Assembly: GCA_035533015.1 (NCBI GenBank)
Contig: DATLUQ010000036.1
Location: 1-64,000 of the forward strand
Direction: 5' to 3'
Origin: Gemmatimonadaceae bacterium
GTDB lineage: Bacteria; Gemmatimonadota; Gemmatimonadetes; Gemmatimonadales; Gemmatimonadaceae
Length of the DNA stretch: 64,000 nucleotides
Below are positions 8,649 through 16,441 of this stretch, in pieces (within the stretch, counting starts at the first letter, position 1; each line of letters begins with the position of its first letter). The notes below the pieces were generated by a model that was not told the origin of the DNA, did no database searches, and saw only the letters and a list, made by a program, of their open reading frames with translations. The position numbers and the translations under genes were made by a program.

Positions 8649-9095
8649 ATGTCCGAGTTTTCCCGTAGCGCCGTCCGCGCTCTCACGATCGTCGCCCTGC
8701 CGGCGCTGCTCGTCGCGGCGTGCAGCAAGCAAGCCGAGCCAGCCAAGCAGCCGCTGGGCCAGATGATGGCCCCGGCGGCCGACAGTCAGGCCAATCCCCA
8801 CACCACGATGTCGCCGGAGGCACGCGCGGCGCTGGACAGCGGCAATGCACAATATCGCGCCGGCAAGTATGCCGATGCCCTGACGAGCTACCGGCAGTCC
8901 GCGAACCTGGCCCCGCTCAACGCCGCACCCTTCTTCGGCATCTACATGGCCGCCGAGAAGTTGGGCAACAAGGCGCTCGCCGACAGCGCCAGCGCCGAGA
9001 TCAAGCGGCGAGAGAACAACACGACCGACATGCTCACGGACAGCGCGCTGCAGAACCTGCACTCCAAGGGGCCAGGGAAGTCCGCCAAGAACTGA
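8649..9095 (+). CDS. small TPR-containing lipoprotein
   Basis: A 148-residue exported lipoprotein: basic start MSEFSRSAVR, a hydrophobic core and lipobox LLVAAC with the modified Cys at residue 20. The mature part holds one clear TPR-like unit (AQYRAGKYADALTSYRQSAN) and a second helical pair to about residue 125. It then ends in a Lys/Ser-rich tail. The start is chosen at 8649 because upstream in-frame starts would bury the signal. It is divergent from the hydrogenase operon and convergent with the 18-haem gene, with a 15-base gap. TPR lipoproteins often act as assembly or scaffold factors in the periplasm; a link to the neighbouring cytochromes is only inferred from position. Confidence 0.75.
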   Translation: MSEFSRSAVRALTIVALPALLVAACSKQAEPAKQPLGQMMAPAADSQANPHTTMSPEARAALDSGNAQYRAGKYADALTSYRQSANLAPLNAAPFFGIYMAAEKLGNKALADSASAEIKRRENNTTDMLTDSALQNLHSKGPGKSAKN

Positions 9096-9110
9096 CCCGC
9101 GTTTGGGGGC

Positions 9111-10775
9111 TCAGCCACCACCCTTGAGCGGGTTGGTCAGATGGCACACCAGGCACATCTGCATGTTCTTCGATCCCATGCTCTCGGCGTTGAAGTTCGG
9201 CCCGTGCGGGTTGACGTGCATGCCGAGGCTCGAGTGGCAGCGCAGACAATCGCTCTGCTGATGGCAACTCGTGCACCCGGTGAGCCCCTGGCGGGCCGCC
9301 TGCCCGTGCTGCAGCAGCCATAGCGGCTGGCCGGTGTGAGCCGTTCCGCGCACCCCTCCGCTGTTGGCGATGCCACTCTTCTGATGGCACGACCGGCAGA
9401 AGGTCTCGACACGGTGGCAGGAGCTGCAGTTCTGCTCCTGCGAGTAGGCCGCAGTGGCGTGGCGCGCCATGAAGTCGGCCGGGTGAAAGTCCTGCCGCGG
9501 GGAGACACCGTCGTGACAGGCCGTGCAGTCACTCGGCTTATGGCACCCTTGGCAGTTGAGCAGCCCGCTGGCGGCGGCGGTCTTGTGGTTGGTCGCGAAT
9601 CCGGCCGGGTGGACATGAGAACTCTGGCGCGTGGGGACCCCGTCGTGACAGGCCGCGCAATCGCTCGGCTTATGGCACCCCTGGCAGTCGAGCTGCCCAG
9701 TGGTCGCCGCGGTCTCATGATTGGTCGCGAATCCGGCGGGGTGGACGTGCACCACGGCGAGGCGCACCGTGTCTCTCGCAGTCGCCAGCAGTGTGGTGGC
9801 CGGTGCATTGGCAGCCGCCGTCACGGTGACCGATTGGCGCGGCGGCGTGCGGGGGGGCGCCACGAGCACGACGCCCGGCGCCTGGCCCGGCTTCGCCTCG
9901 GGAAGTTTGGCGATCACGCTGCTTCCGAGCGCGCCGATGTGACAGGTGCGGCAACTGGTCTGCGTGTGGCAGCTGCCGCAGGTCTGCGGATTGGCGCCCG
10001 CATCCTTGCCGTGCTCATAGGGCCAGCCCGCGGTGCGGTGGGAAGCGGGCGTGAAGTACACCGGCGCCACGTTGCGCACGAGCGAGGCGACGCGGACGTC
10101 GTTGGCCAGTGAGCGGATGGCGGGGAGTTGATCGGCGTTGGCATGGCACCGCGCGCAGCTCTCCCGGGCATGGCAAGTCGCGCACTGCGCCACCTGGGCG
10201 CCGGTGGTCGGCGCGTGCGCGGCCAGGAAGTCGGGGGCGTCGTGCGACGGCGGTTTCGGGAAATTCGCGATCGCCGAGGCGGTGAGCGCCGTGGCCTGCG
10301 TCAGCGGTTCATGGCACGTCGTGCACGTGGCGGTCGATGCCAGATGTGCGGGCGCCTGATGCGTGTGGCAGGCGATGCAGGCGTCGGGATTCGCGCCGGC
10401 CACGTGCATCCACGCCGTGTCGCGGCCCGCCTGCTGGCCGTGGCAGTTGGCGCACGCCGCCGGGTTGCCCGCCTGGGCCGACGTGGCCGCGTGGTCGGTG
10501 TGCGAGAACTTGAGGTTGGTGGCGTGCCAGGACGGGCCGCTCCATGCCACGAGCCGTTGGTCCGTACCGTTGTGGCACTGTGCGCACGCGTCCTTGGTGG
10601 GGAACATGCGCGCCGTATCGCCGTCCAGAATGCCGCTGTGGCACCCTTCGCAGGTGGGGAACAGCTTGGCATGTCGGGAATGCGGGAAGGTGCCGCGCGA
10701 CTGTTGCTGCTGCACGGCCCACCCGGCCGTGGCCACGGCGAGCGCTAGCGGAACGATCAATCGCCGCAGGTTCAT
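9111..10775 (-). CDS. 18-haem periplasmic c-type cytochrome
   Basis: I count 18 CxxCH motifs in 554 residues, starting with CEGCH near residue 42 and ending with CLVCH near the C-terminus. An N-terminal signal peptide (MNLRRLIVPLALAVATAGWA) and no other membrane helix make it a soluble or barrel-inserted periplasmic protein. The central part (about residues 345-450) is a tandem repeat of VHPAGFATNH, CQGCHKPSDC and ACHDGV; two copies are nearly identical and a third is decayed. The start at 10775 overlaps the stop of the barrel gene (ATGA) and follows GAGGAAG. The pairing with a beta-barrel protein suggests it is the periplasmic wire of a porin-cytochrome conduit. I recognise no named family. 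Confidence 0.9.
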   Translation of the reverse strand: MNLRRLIVPLALAVATAGWAVQQQQSRGTFPHSRHAKLFPTCEGCHSGILDGDTARMFPTKDACAQCHNGTDQRLVAWSGPSWHATNLKFSHTDHAATSAQAGNPAACANCHGQQAGRDTAWMHVAGANPDACIACHTHQAPAHLASTATCTTCHEPLTQATALTASAIANFPKPPSHDAPDFLAAHAPTTGAQVAQCATCHARESCARCHANADQLPAIRSLANDVRVASLVRNVAPVYFTPASHRTAGWPYEHGKDAGANPQTCGSCHTQTSCRTCHIGALGSSVIAKLPEAKPGQAPGVVLVAPPRTPPRQSVTVTAAANAPATTLLATARDTVRLAVVHVHPAGFATNHETAATTGQLDCQGCHKPSDCAACHDGVPTRQSSHVHPAGFATNHKTAAASGLLNCQGCHKPSDCTACHDGVSPRQDFHPADFMARHATAAYSQEQNCSSCHRVETFCRSCHQKSGIANSGGVRGTAHTGQPLWLLQHGQAARQGLTGCTSCHQQSDCLRCHSSLGMHVNPHGPNFNAESMGSKNMQMCLVCHLTNPLKGGG

Positions 10776-12304
10776 GGCTTCCTCAGCGGACCGACGGTCC
10801 AACCGCCTGGCTCGCCGCCCACGCGCCACTCCAGGCGGAGGCTGGCGCGCCGCTGGTCCCAGTTGGCGAGGTCGGGTTCGTTGCGGCCGGTGTGTTGGTA
10901 GACGGTGGCATCGGCGATGACCTGCAGATCGGGGCGCAGCCGGTAGCTGCCCTGGAGACCCGTGCCGAGGACCCGCCCCTCGCCGACCGTGAATTCGTAG
11001 ATGTTCTGGAAGGCGGTGCCGTGCACGGAGAGCGAGCCGCGATCGCTGGGGGCCCATCGCAGGGCCACGTCGCCATCGGTGGTCGACGCGCCGAAGTTGA
11101 TATCCATGTCATAGCTGCCCTGCACCGTCCACGCGCGGGCGACGTGCACGGCGCCGGTGGCTCCCACGCGCCATCCGCTCGTGCGCAGCGGGAGGAAGGC
11201 CACGCCGGTATATGTGTCTTCATATGTCCGGCGGCCGCCCGAGAGACCGAAGGCCAGGCGCGCGTTGGCCGAACTCCAGTTCAGGTTGGCCGTGGCCTCG
11301 TCGTACCCGATGGGGGAGAACGCCCCCCAGATGGTCCACAGGTCGAAATACGGCACGTAGTGCCGCACCTCCAGCCGCGAGCTGATGCCGCGCCAGGGGT
11401 TGAAGGCGACGTGCGCCGCCAGGTCATTGAACGTCTGGGTGGCCAGGTCCCGCGTCGCCTCGCCGCCGAACGACGCCCAGGGCGCCTGGAACTCGGCGTC
11501 CGCCGCCATGCGCTCGGAGTACAGGGCGCCCAGGTCGCTGCGCACTTCGCGCTGGTATTGCACGCGTACGGCGGCGAACGGGCTCGGGCGGATCTGCACC
11601 GAACCGCCCACGAGGAACGATCGGTCCACTGGCGGGATGTCTTCCACCGGCGACAGCGCCGCCGCATCGAGGGGACGATCGAGGCCCTGTACCAGGGTGC
11701 CGCCACCGTAGGCGTCGACGCTGACGATGGAAACCGGGTGCACCGTCAACGCCGCGCCGTCGAAGTTGAACATGCCGAGCCCCGTGGCCACCCACTGGCG
11801 CCCGAGCTTGGCCGAGAACGCCGAGCGGTCGAGTTCCAGATAGGCCGCGAGCACGTCGAACGACTGGGTGGCTTGCGGCCACAGGTCGCGGGCATCGCCC
11901 GTCGCGGCGCGGCCGCGCAGTTGCGCGTGCAGGCTGAGGCCCGTCCCGAGACCCCATGCCGTGACGTCCAGGTCCTGCATCATCGCGGTGAGGCTCGCCC
12001 TCGGTGCCGACTTGTAGAAGTAGCAGTACGGATCGCCGGTCGTGCAGGTCGTCACCACCCCGTTTTTCGTCACGCGAAACAGCGACGAGAGCGAGTCGGT
12101 GGCGCTGAACGGCACGCTGTCGGTGACGAGGGGCCGCATATCGAGGAACTGGGCGTAGCTCGATCCCTGGATGACCACGCCCTGGGCGCCGGCACTGGCC
12201 GCGGCCGCGACGGCGAGTGCCCCTGCGGCGACCATCGAACGAATCGTGTGAGCCCGCGTGACCCTCCGGGGCCCGAAGCCCCGCACGACCGCCGGCGTCA
12301 CCAT
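10772..12304 (-). CDS. outer-membrane beta-barrel protein, candidate conduit porin
   Basis: A 510-residue protein with a long n-region, a hydrophobic core (MVAAGALAVAAAASAGA) and a probable cleavage before QGVV near residue 41. The mature part is made of alternating amphipathic strands, for example FAAVRVQYQREV, SSRLEVRHYVPY, GSLSVHGTAFQN and QRRASLRLEWRVG, the last near the C-terminus as in outer-membrane barrels. The length would fit a barrel of roughly 20 or more strands, smaller than MtrB. The start at 12304 follows GGAGG at good spacing. It lies between two surface-type nonahaem lipoproteins and the 18-haem cytochrome, the layout of porin-cytochrome complexes. Homology to MtrB/PioB cannot be judged without a search. 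Confidence 0.8.
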   Translation of the reverse strand: MVTPAVVRGFGPRRVTRAHTIRSMVAAGALAVAAAASAGAQGVVIQGSSYAQFLDMRPLVTDSVPFSATDSLSSLFRVTKNGVVTTCTTGDPYCYFYKSAPRASLTAMMQDLDVTAWGLGTGLSLHAQLRGRAATGDARDLWPQATQSFDVLAAYLELDRSAFSAKLGRQWVATGLGMFNFDGAALTVHPVSIVSVDAYGGGTLVQGLDRPLDAAALSPVEDIPPVDRSFLVGGSVQIRPSPFAAVRVQYQREVRSDLGALYSERMAADAEFQAPWASFGGEATRDLATQTFNDLAAHVAFNPWRGISSRLEVRHYVPYFDLWTIWGAFSPIGYDEATANLNWSSANARLAFGLSGGRRTYEDTYTGVAFLPLRTSGWRVGATGAVHVARAWTVQGSYDMDINFGASTTDGDVALRWAPSDRGSLSVHGTAFQNIYEFTVGEGRVLGTGLQGSYRLRPDLQVIADATVYQHTGRNEPDLANWDQRRASLRLEWRVGGEPGGWTVGPLRKP

Positions 12305-12427
12305 ATGCCCGCCTCCGACTCCCCGCTCGGCGTCGCGCCGTGGTGGCGGTCCGCTGCTGCCATTGCTCTCTCCGCTCGGCCCGACTCGGGCCCGTTGGGG
12401 GCACCGGAGCGGCGCCCCGGTGCTGGT

Positions 12428-12459
12428 GCGGGCCGGGAAGGTGTTCATCCCCGACCCGC
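12428..12459. terminator. hairpin downstream of nonahaem gene 1
   Basis: GCGGGCCGGGAA and ATCCCCGACCCGC can pair around a short loop with mismatches. The hairpin lies 34 bases after the stop of the 12494-13939 gene on its strand. Without a U-tract it may terminate, attenuate or protect the 3' end between the cytochrome gene and the porin gene. It corresponds in position and sequence to the hairpin at 14271-14304 behind the paralogous gene. Confidence 0.5.
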
Positions 12460-12493
12460 GCCGATGCTGCATTTCGAATTCGGCATCACCCGC

Positions 12494-13939
12494 TTACTGG
12501 TCTGACTTGGCCGTTGCGGGCAGGATGTTCGCCAGGTTCACGCTGATCGTAGGCGGAATGCCGTAGGTGAGTTGCACCTGCTTGATGCTCGCCGTGAGCA
12601 GCGCTTCCATGAGGAAAGGATTATGGACCACCGCGCCCGGCTCTTCGGCCAGTTGGAGGTTGAACTTGGCTCCCTTGGCCGTGGTGAGGACGCTGCTCGC
12701 CGCGAATTCGCTGGCCGGAATCTTGACCAGCTGGCTGTTGAGCGCCGAGTCGAGCAGCGCCAGCCGCGACGAAGCCGCCGTCATCGCCGACCGTGCGACC
12801 GATTCGCTGCCGTGGCAGCCGCTGGCCGTGCACGCACCGAACGTGCGCTGCGAGACGTCGCAGCTGGCCGTAGTCGGGAGCCCGTTCGCGTCGAGACACG
12901 GGATGGCGACGAACAGGTGTCCGGTGGCCTGGAACACCAAGCTGCCGGTGGCCGGATTGTTCACGGCGAAGCTGGATACGTGGCAGGTGACGCACAGTTC
13001 CGGGTTCGCAGACGAGCCGTGGGTCGCGACGATCGTATCGGTCAGGTCCGTGCCCGGGGGCCACCACCCGGCGGTGCCGAGCAGCGTTTCGCCTTCGGGC
13101 GAGTGCGGACCGCGCGTGTTGGTCGGATCGGCCGTCGCGTTCCGCTGATGGCACTTCATGCAGAGGTTCTGCGTGACATCTGCAACGTTGATCGGCCACC
13201 GCAACTGGGCCGGGTTGCTGCTGCCGTGCGGGTCATGACACGTGGCGCACACGATCGGCTGCGGGTTGCTGGCGAGTTGGCTCGCTTCGACGTAATTGGT
13301 GTTGACGTTCCACGCCGCGAGCGCGCCCTGCGCCGTGTGGCACGGCTGGCAGGTGGCGTTCCCCTTCGTGGGCGTTTCGACGCTGACGGCGTGCCGCGAC
13401 TGCCGCCATTCATCGACGAACGGCTCGTGAACGCCGGTGTGGCATTCGCCGCAGCCATTGCCGAACGCGGTGCCGGTGTCGACCGCAATCGAGGCCAGCG
13501 GCCGGTTGCTCAGGGCGGGCGCCGAAACGTGCGCCAGCCCAGGCCCATGGCAGTTCTCGCACTGCACATCTTCGTACCGCGCGTCCTTGGTGGCCACATA
13601 GCCGACCAGCGTGTCGGTAACCGCATTGCCGTTCGCGCTGACGGTGTGGCAGGGGACACACGAGGCGCCGGCATGCCCGCTCGCCTGGAGATCCGCCCAG
13701 GCATTCGCGTGCTTGGTGGTCTCCCATTTCGTCTGCTGATCAACGTGACAGTTGCCGCACACCGTCTGTTTGGTGAGCGTGTCCGAGTACCCGACGAAAT
13801 TCGCAGCAGCCGCAGGGGGCGCGGTGAAGCTCGGCTCGCTCCGGTAAACGATCTTTTCGCTGGTACACGACGAGGCGGCGACCGCGCCGATCACCACCGC
13901 GGCAAGCCGCGCCAGAACCGGACCCTTGGAACTTCTCAT
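12494..13939 (-). CDS. nonahaem c-type cytochrome lipoprotein, copy 1
   Basis: The start at 13939 follows GGAGGATAATCGC. Lipobox VAASSC places the lipid on Cys25. In 481 residues I see eight CxxCH motifs (CGNCH, CVPCH, CENCH, CGECH, CQPCH, CATCH, CMKCH and CVTCH) plus one CTASGCH (CX4CH), so nine haems. The C-terminal third, after the last haem motif, has none. Copy 2 at 14337-15785 matches it over the whole length, with shared stretches such as WADLQASGHAGASCVPCHT. As a lipid-anchored multihaem protein next to a barrel and an 18-haem protein, it is a candidate for the outer-face partner of a conduit. It could equally face the periplasm, and no surface-export signal can be proved by eye. Confidence 0.88.
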   Translation of the reverse strand: MRSSKGPVLARLAAVVIGAVAASSCTSEKIVYRSEPSFTAPPAAAANFVGYSDTLTKQTVCGNCHVDQQTKWETTKHANAWADLQASGHAGASCVPCHTVSANGNAVTDTLVGYVATKDARYEDVQCENCHGPGLAHVSAPALSNRPLASIAVDTGTAFGNGCGECHTGVHEPFVDEWRQSRHAVSVETPTKGNATCQPCHTAQGALAAWNVNTNYVEASQLASNPQPIVCATCHDPHGSSNPAQLRWPINVADVTQNLCMKCHQRNATADPTNTRGPHSPEGETLLGTAGWWPPGTDLTDTIVATHGSSANPELCVTCHVSSFAVNNPATGSLVFQATGHLFVAIPCLDANGLPTTASCDVSQRTFGACTASGCHGSESVARSAMTAASSRLALLDSALNSQLVKIPASEFAASSVLTTAKGAKFNLQLAEEPGAVVHNPFLMEALLTASIKQVQLTYGIPPTISVNLANILPATAKSDQ

Positions 13940-14068
13940 GCGATTATCCTCCGCACTCCGTGGGGGGCGTGGGACCTGCACCGATCTCGTGCTGTTTCGC
14001 ATCGTGCGGCTGCCTCCCTCACGGCGGCAACCGCTGCGTGATGCAATGTGCGGGCGGCTAAGTAGCGT

Positions 14069-14110
14069 AACCGTCGGTGGATACCGGAGATTTGTGGGGG
14101 ATACGCCTAC
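14069..14110 (-). promoter_or_regulatory. conserved 42-base upstream block, copy 1
   Basis: It begins AACCGTCGG and ends ACGCCTAC on the plus strand. It matches the block at 15920-15961 at 32 of 42 positions with no gaps. It lies 130 bases upstream of its gene's start codon, against 135 for copy 2. Conservation between duplicated genes at a fixed distance suggests a promoter, operator or structured leader. Confidence 0.5.
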
Positions 14111-14270
14111 ATTAGTGTCATGCGTTTACCGGGGTGAATTCGAGTGCTCAGATCTGTCGGGTATCCCCTGATATCACACAACAGGTCTGGACCCGCAACC
14201 CGGACGACAGGCGGGGCCCCGGACGGCCGGGGGCCTCTGCGCACCGTTCTCCCTGGGCTCGAGACGCTGA

Positions 14271-14304
14271 CGGGGGTCGGGAAGGTATCCATTCCCGACC
14301 CCCG
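14271..14304. terminator. strong 13-bp hairpin downstream of nonahaem gene 2
   Basis: CGGGGGTCGGGAA pairs perfectly with TTCCCGACCCCCG around the 8-base loop GGTATCCA. It starts 33 bases after the stop of the 14337-15785 gene, so it probably terminates or stabilises that transcript before copy 1. No T-run follows. Confidence 0.7.
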
Positions 14305-14336
14305 CCAGCGCCCACGATCCGCTCAGTGGATGCCGA

Positions 14337-15785
14337 TCAGCGGTTGTCCCGCGCCATCTGCGGAAGGATGTTCGCCAGGTTCACGCTGATCTTGGGCGCG
14401 ATCCCATAGTCCAACTGGACCTGCTTGATGCTGCTCGTGAGGAGCGTTTCCATAAGGAACGGGTTGTGCTCGGCGCTCCCGACCTTTTCGGCCAGTTGAA
14501 GATTGAACGTCGCGCCGATGGCGGTATTCATCGTCGTCTTCTTCAATTCGGCGGCTGGGATCTGCACCAGCTGGCTGTTGAGCGCCGAATCAAGCAACGC
14601 GAGGCGGCCCTCCACGGCCACCATCGCCGAGCGCGCCGCCGCCGGACTGCCATGGCAGCCGCTGGTCGCGCAGGCGTCGAACGATCGCTGGGAGACGTCG
14701 CACGTGCCGGTGGTCGGGACGCCCTGGGCATCGAGACAGGGGGCCGCGGCGAACGTGTGGCCCATGTAGCTCGTGACGAACGCTCCGTTGGCGTCGTTCA
14801 CCGTCATCTTGCCCATGTGGCAGGTCACGCAGAGGTTCGCATTGGCAGATGAGCCGTGCGTGCCGACGATGGTGTCGGGACCGGTGTAATTGGGAGGGAA
14901 CCAGCCCGCGAAGCCGAGCAGCACCGGACCTTCCGGCGCCATCGGCGCGTGCGTGCTGGCGGGCGCCACCGGTTTACCGTTGCGCTGGTGGCACCGCATG
15001 CAGAGGTTGCCGGCGGTGTCGGCCACGTTGACGGGGTAGCGCAGCTGTGCGGTGTTCGGACCGCCGTGCGGGTCATGGCAGACCGCGCACGTCACCGTCA
15101 TGGGGTTCGTGGCTTCCTGGGACGCTTCCACATAGTTGGTGTTCACGCCCCACTTGGCCAGCGCGTCCTGCCCGACATGGCAATACGTGCACGACGCGTT
15201 GCCCAACGCATGGGCCTCGACGTGCGCATGGCCGGCGTCGGCCGTCTGCATCCATTCATCGACGAACGGATCGTGCGTGCCGGTGTGGCACTCGCCGCAC
15301 CCGTTGCCAAACGCCGTTCCGGTGTCGACGGCAATCGACGCCAGCGGACGATTGCTGAGCCCTGGAGCCGACACATGCGTGAGACCGGCGCCATGGCAGC
15401 TTTCGCACTGGACGTCCTCATAGCGGGCGCTCTTGGTGGCAACGTAGCCCACCAGGGTGTCGCTCGTCGCGTTCCCGTTCGGGCCGACGGTGTGGCACGG
15501 CACGCAGGACGCGCCGGCGTGCCCGCTCGCCTGCAGATCCGCCCAGGCGTTGGCATGCTTGGTCGTCACCCACTTGGCCTGCTGATCCACGTGACACGTT
15601 CCGCACACCGTCTCCTTGGTGGTGCTGTCCGCGTACCCGACGAAGTTCGCGGCCGCCGCCGGGGGCGCGCTGAACCTCGGCTCACTCCGATACGCGATCT
15701 TCTCGCTGGAACAAGCGGAGGCGACCACCGCGACGATAAACAACGCGGCCAGCCGCCTCGAAACCGGACTATTGAAATTTTTCAT
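14337..15785 (-). CDS. nonahaem c-type cytochrome lipoprotein, copy 2
   Basis: Paralogue of the 12494-13939 protein, 482 residues. The start at 15785 follows GGAG in a leader block nearly identical to that of copy 1. Lipobox VVASAC is at about residue 25. The haem motifs are CGTCH, CVPCH, CESCH, CGECH, CTYCH, CAVCH, CMRCH, CVTCH and CATSGCH, the last with CX4CH spacing as in copy 1. The fifth haem region differs most: copy 2 has TPAH-like sequence DAGHAHVEAHALGNASC where copy 1 has SRHAVSVETPTKGNATC. The copies may therefore have diverged to different redox partners. It is the first gene of the minus-strand cytochrome-porin group. Confidence 0.88.
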   Translation of the reverse strand: MKNFNSPVSRRLAALFIVAVVASACSSEKIAYRSEPRFSAPPAAAANFVGYADSTTKETVCGTCHVDQQAKWVTTKHANAWADLQASGHAGASCVPCHTVGPNGNATSDTLVGYVATKSARYEDVQCESCHGAGLTHVSAPGLSNRPLASIAVDTGTAFGNGCGECHTGTHDPFVDEWMQTADAGHAHVEAHALGNASCTYCHVGQDALAKWGVNTNYVEASQEATNPMTVTCAVCHDPHGGPNTAQLRYPVNVADTAGNLCMRCHQRNGKPVAPASTHAPMAPEGPVLLGFAGWFPPNYTGPDTIVGTHGSSANANLCVTCHMGKMTVNDANGAFVTSYMGHTFAAAPCLDAQGVPTTGTCDVSQRSFDACATSGCHGSPAAARSAMVAVEGRLALLDSALNSQLVQIPAAELKKTTMNTAIGATFNLQLAEKVGSAEHNPFLMETLLTSSIKQVQLDYGIAPKISVNLANILPQMARDNR

Positions 15786-16120
15786 ATGTACGATCTCCGC
15801 ACTCCGTTGGGGGCGTGGTATCCAGGACTGTTGGTAGCTGATTCGTCGCATGGTGCCGATGTTCTGCTCCGTTGATACCCGTTGCTGCAGGGCTGAATGT
15901 GCCGACTCCCAAGGCGCGGAACCGTCGGCACATGCCGGAGTTTTGTAAGGCACGCGCCTACGCATCTGTGGTGTGATTGGCGTAAGGCCGGCGACACCGG
16001 CAGCACATCCGGGTTCCCCTTACATTCTTCACCGGGTCTGCTTACTGACACGCGCACGCGTCATTCCCAGCTTGGCGTAGCGTTCGAGATCCACCCGCTG
16101 CATCGGAGAGGGGAATTCCC
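15786..16120. promoter_or_regulatory. divergent promoter region of cytochrome-porin group and hypCDE
   Basis: This 335-base gap holds no convincing gene. Leftward it contains the leader block CTCCGCACTCCGTTGGGGGC (from 15795, 23 of 24 bases as in copy 1) and the conserved block at 15920-15961. Rightward, GGAGAGGGG lies just before the hypC start. A short GCCGG/CCGGC hairpin is near 16000. Shared control of conduit and hydrogenase maturation genes is possible but unproved. Confidence 0.55.
15920..15961 (-). promoter_or_regulatory. conserved 42-base upstream block, copy 2
   Basis: Counterpart of 14069-14110, with AACCGTCGG at one end and CGCCTAC at the other. Its minus strand starts with GTAGGCGCGTGCC, a 13-mer also found at 50288-50300 in the leader of the sigma-factor gene. 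Confidence 0.5.
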
Positions 16121-16441
16121 ATGTGCCTCGGCGTACCCGGCCGCGTGATCGCGGTCAACGGACAGACGGCTCAGGTCGATTTCTTCGGCGTACGTCGCGA
16201 GACCCGCCTCGACATCATCGACGAGCCGGTCGGGCCGGGCGACTACATCCTGAACCACGTGGGGTTCGCCATCCGACGCATCCCGGCCGACGAGATCCAG
16301 GAGACGCTCGCGCTGTACGAGGTGCTGCTGCGCGAAGCCGAGAATGACATGATGGCCGCCGACGTGCGCGGCGAGATCGACGCCGGCCAACGGCCGGCGA
16401 GTGCCACCTCCAATTCCAGCGCGAGCGCGACGCGTGGCTAG
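16121..16441 (+). CDS. hypC: hydrogenase assembly chaperone HypC
   Basis: Starts MCLGVPGRVIAV, with the essential N-terminal Cys2 that, with HypD, holds the Fe(CN)2CO unit before delivery to the large subunit. The core ends near residue 80; a 25-residue Ser/Thr/Ala-rich tail makes it slightly long (106 residues). GGAGAGGGG upstream supports the start. The next gene, hypD, begins inside its last codons. This hypCDE transcript points away from the structural hydrogenase genes, with the 7 kb cytochrome-porin group in between. Confidence 0.96.
   Translation: MCLGVPGRVIAVNGQTAQVDFFGVRRETRLDIIDEPVGPGDYILNHVGFAIRRIPADEIQETLALYEVLLREAENDMMAADVRGEIDAGQRPASATSNSSASATRG

Larger units (their letters stand above)
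13940..14336. promoter_or_regulatory. promoter and leader region of nonahaem gene 1
   Basis: These 397 bases between the two cytochrome copies hold no gene that I can support. They contain a ribosome-site block at 13949-13972 and a 42-base block at 14069-14110, both conserved upstream of copy 2. They also contain the hairpin at 14271-14304, which belongs to the 3' end of copy 2. Confidence 0.6.
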
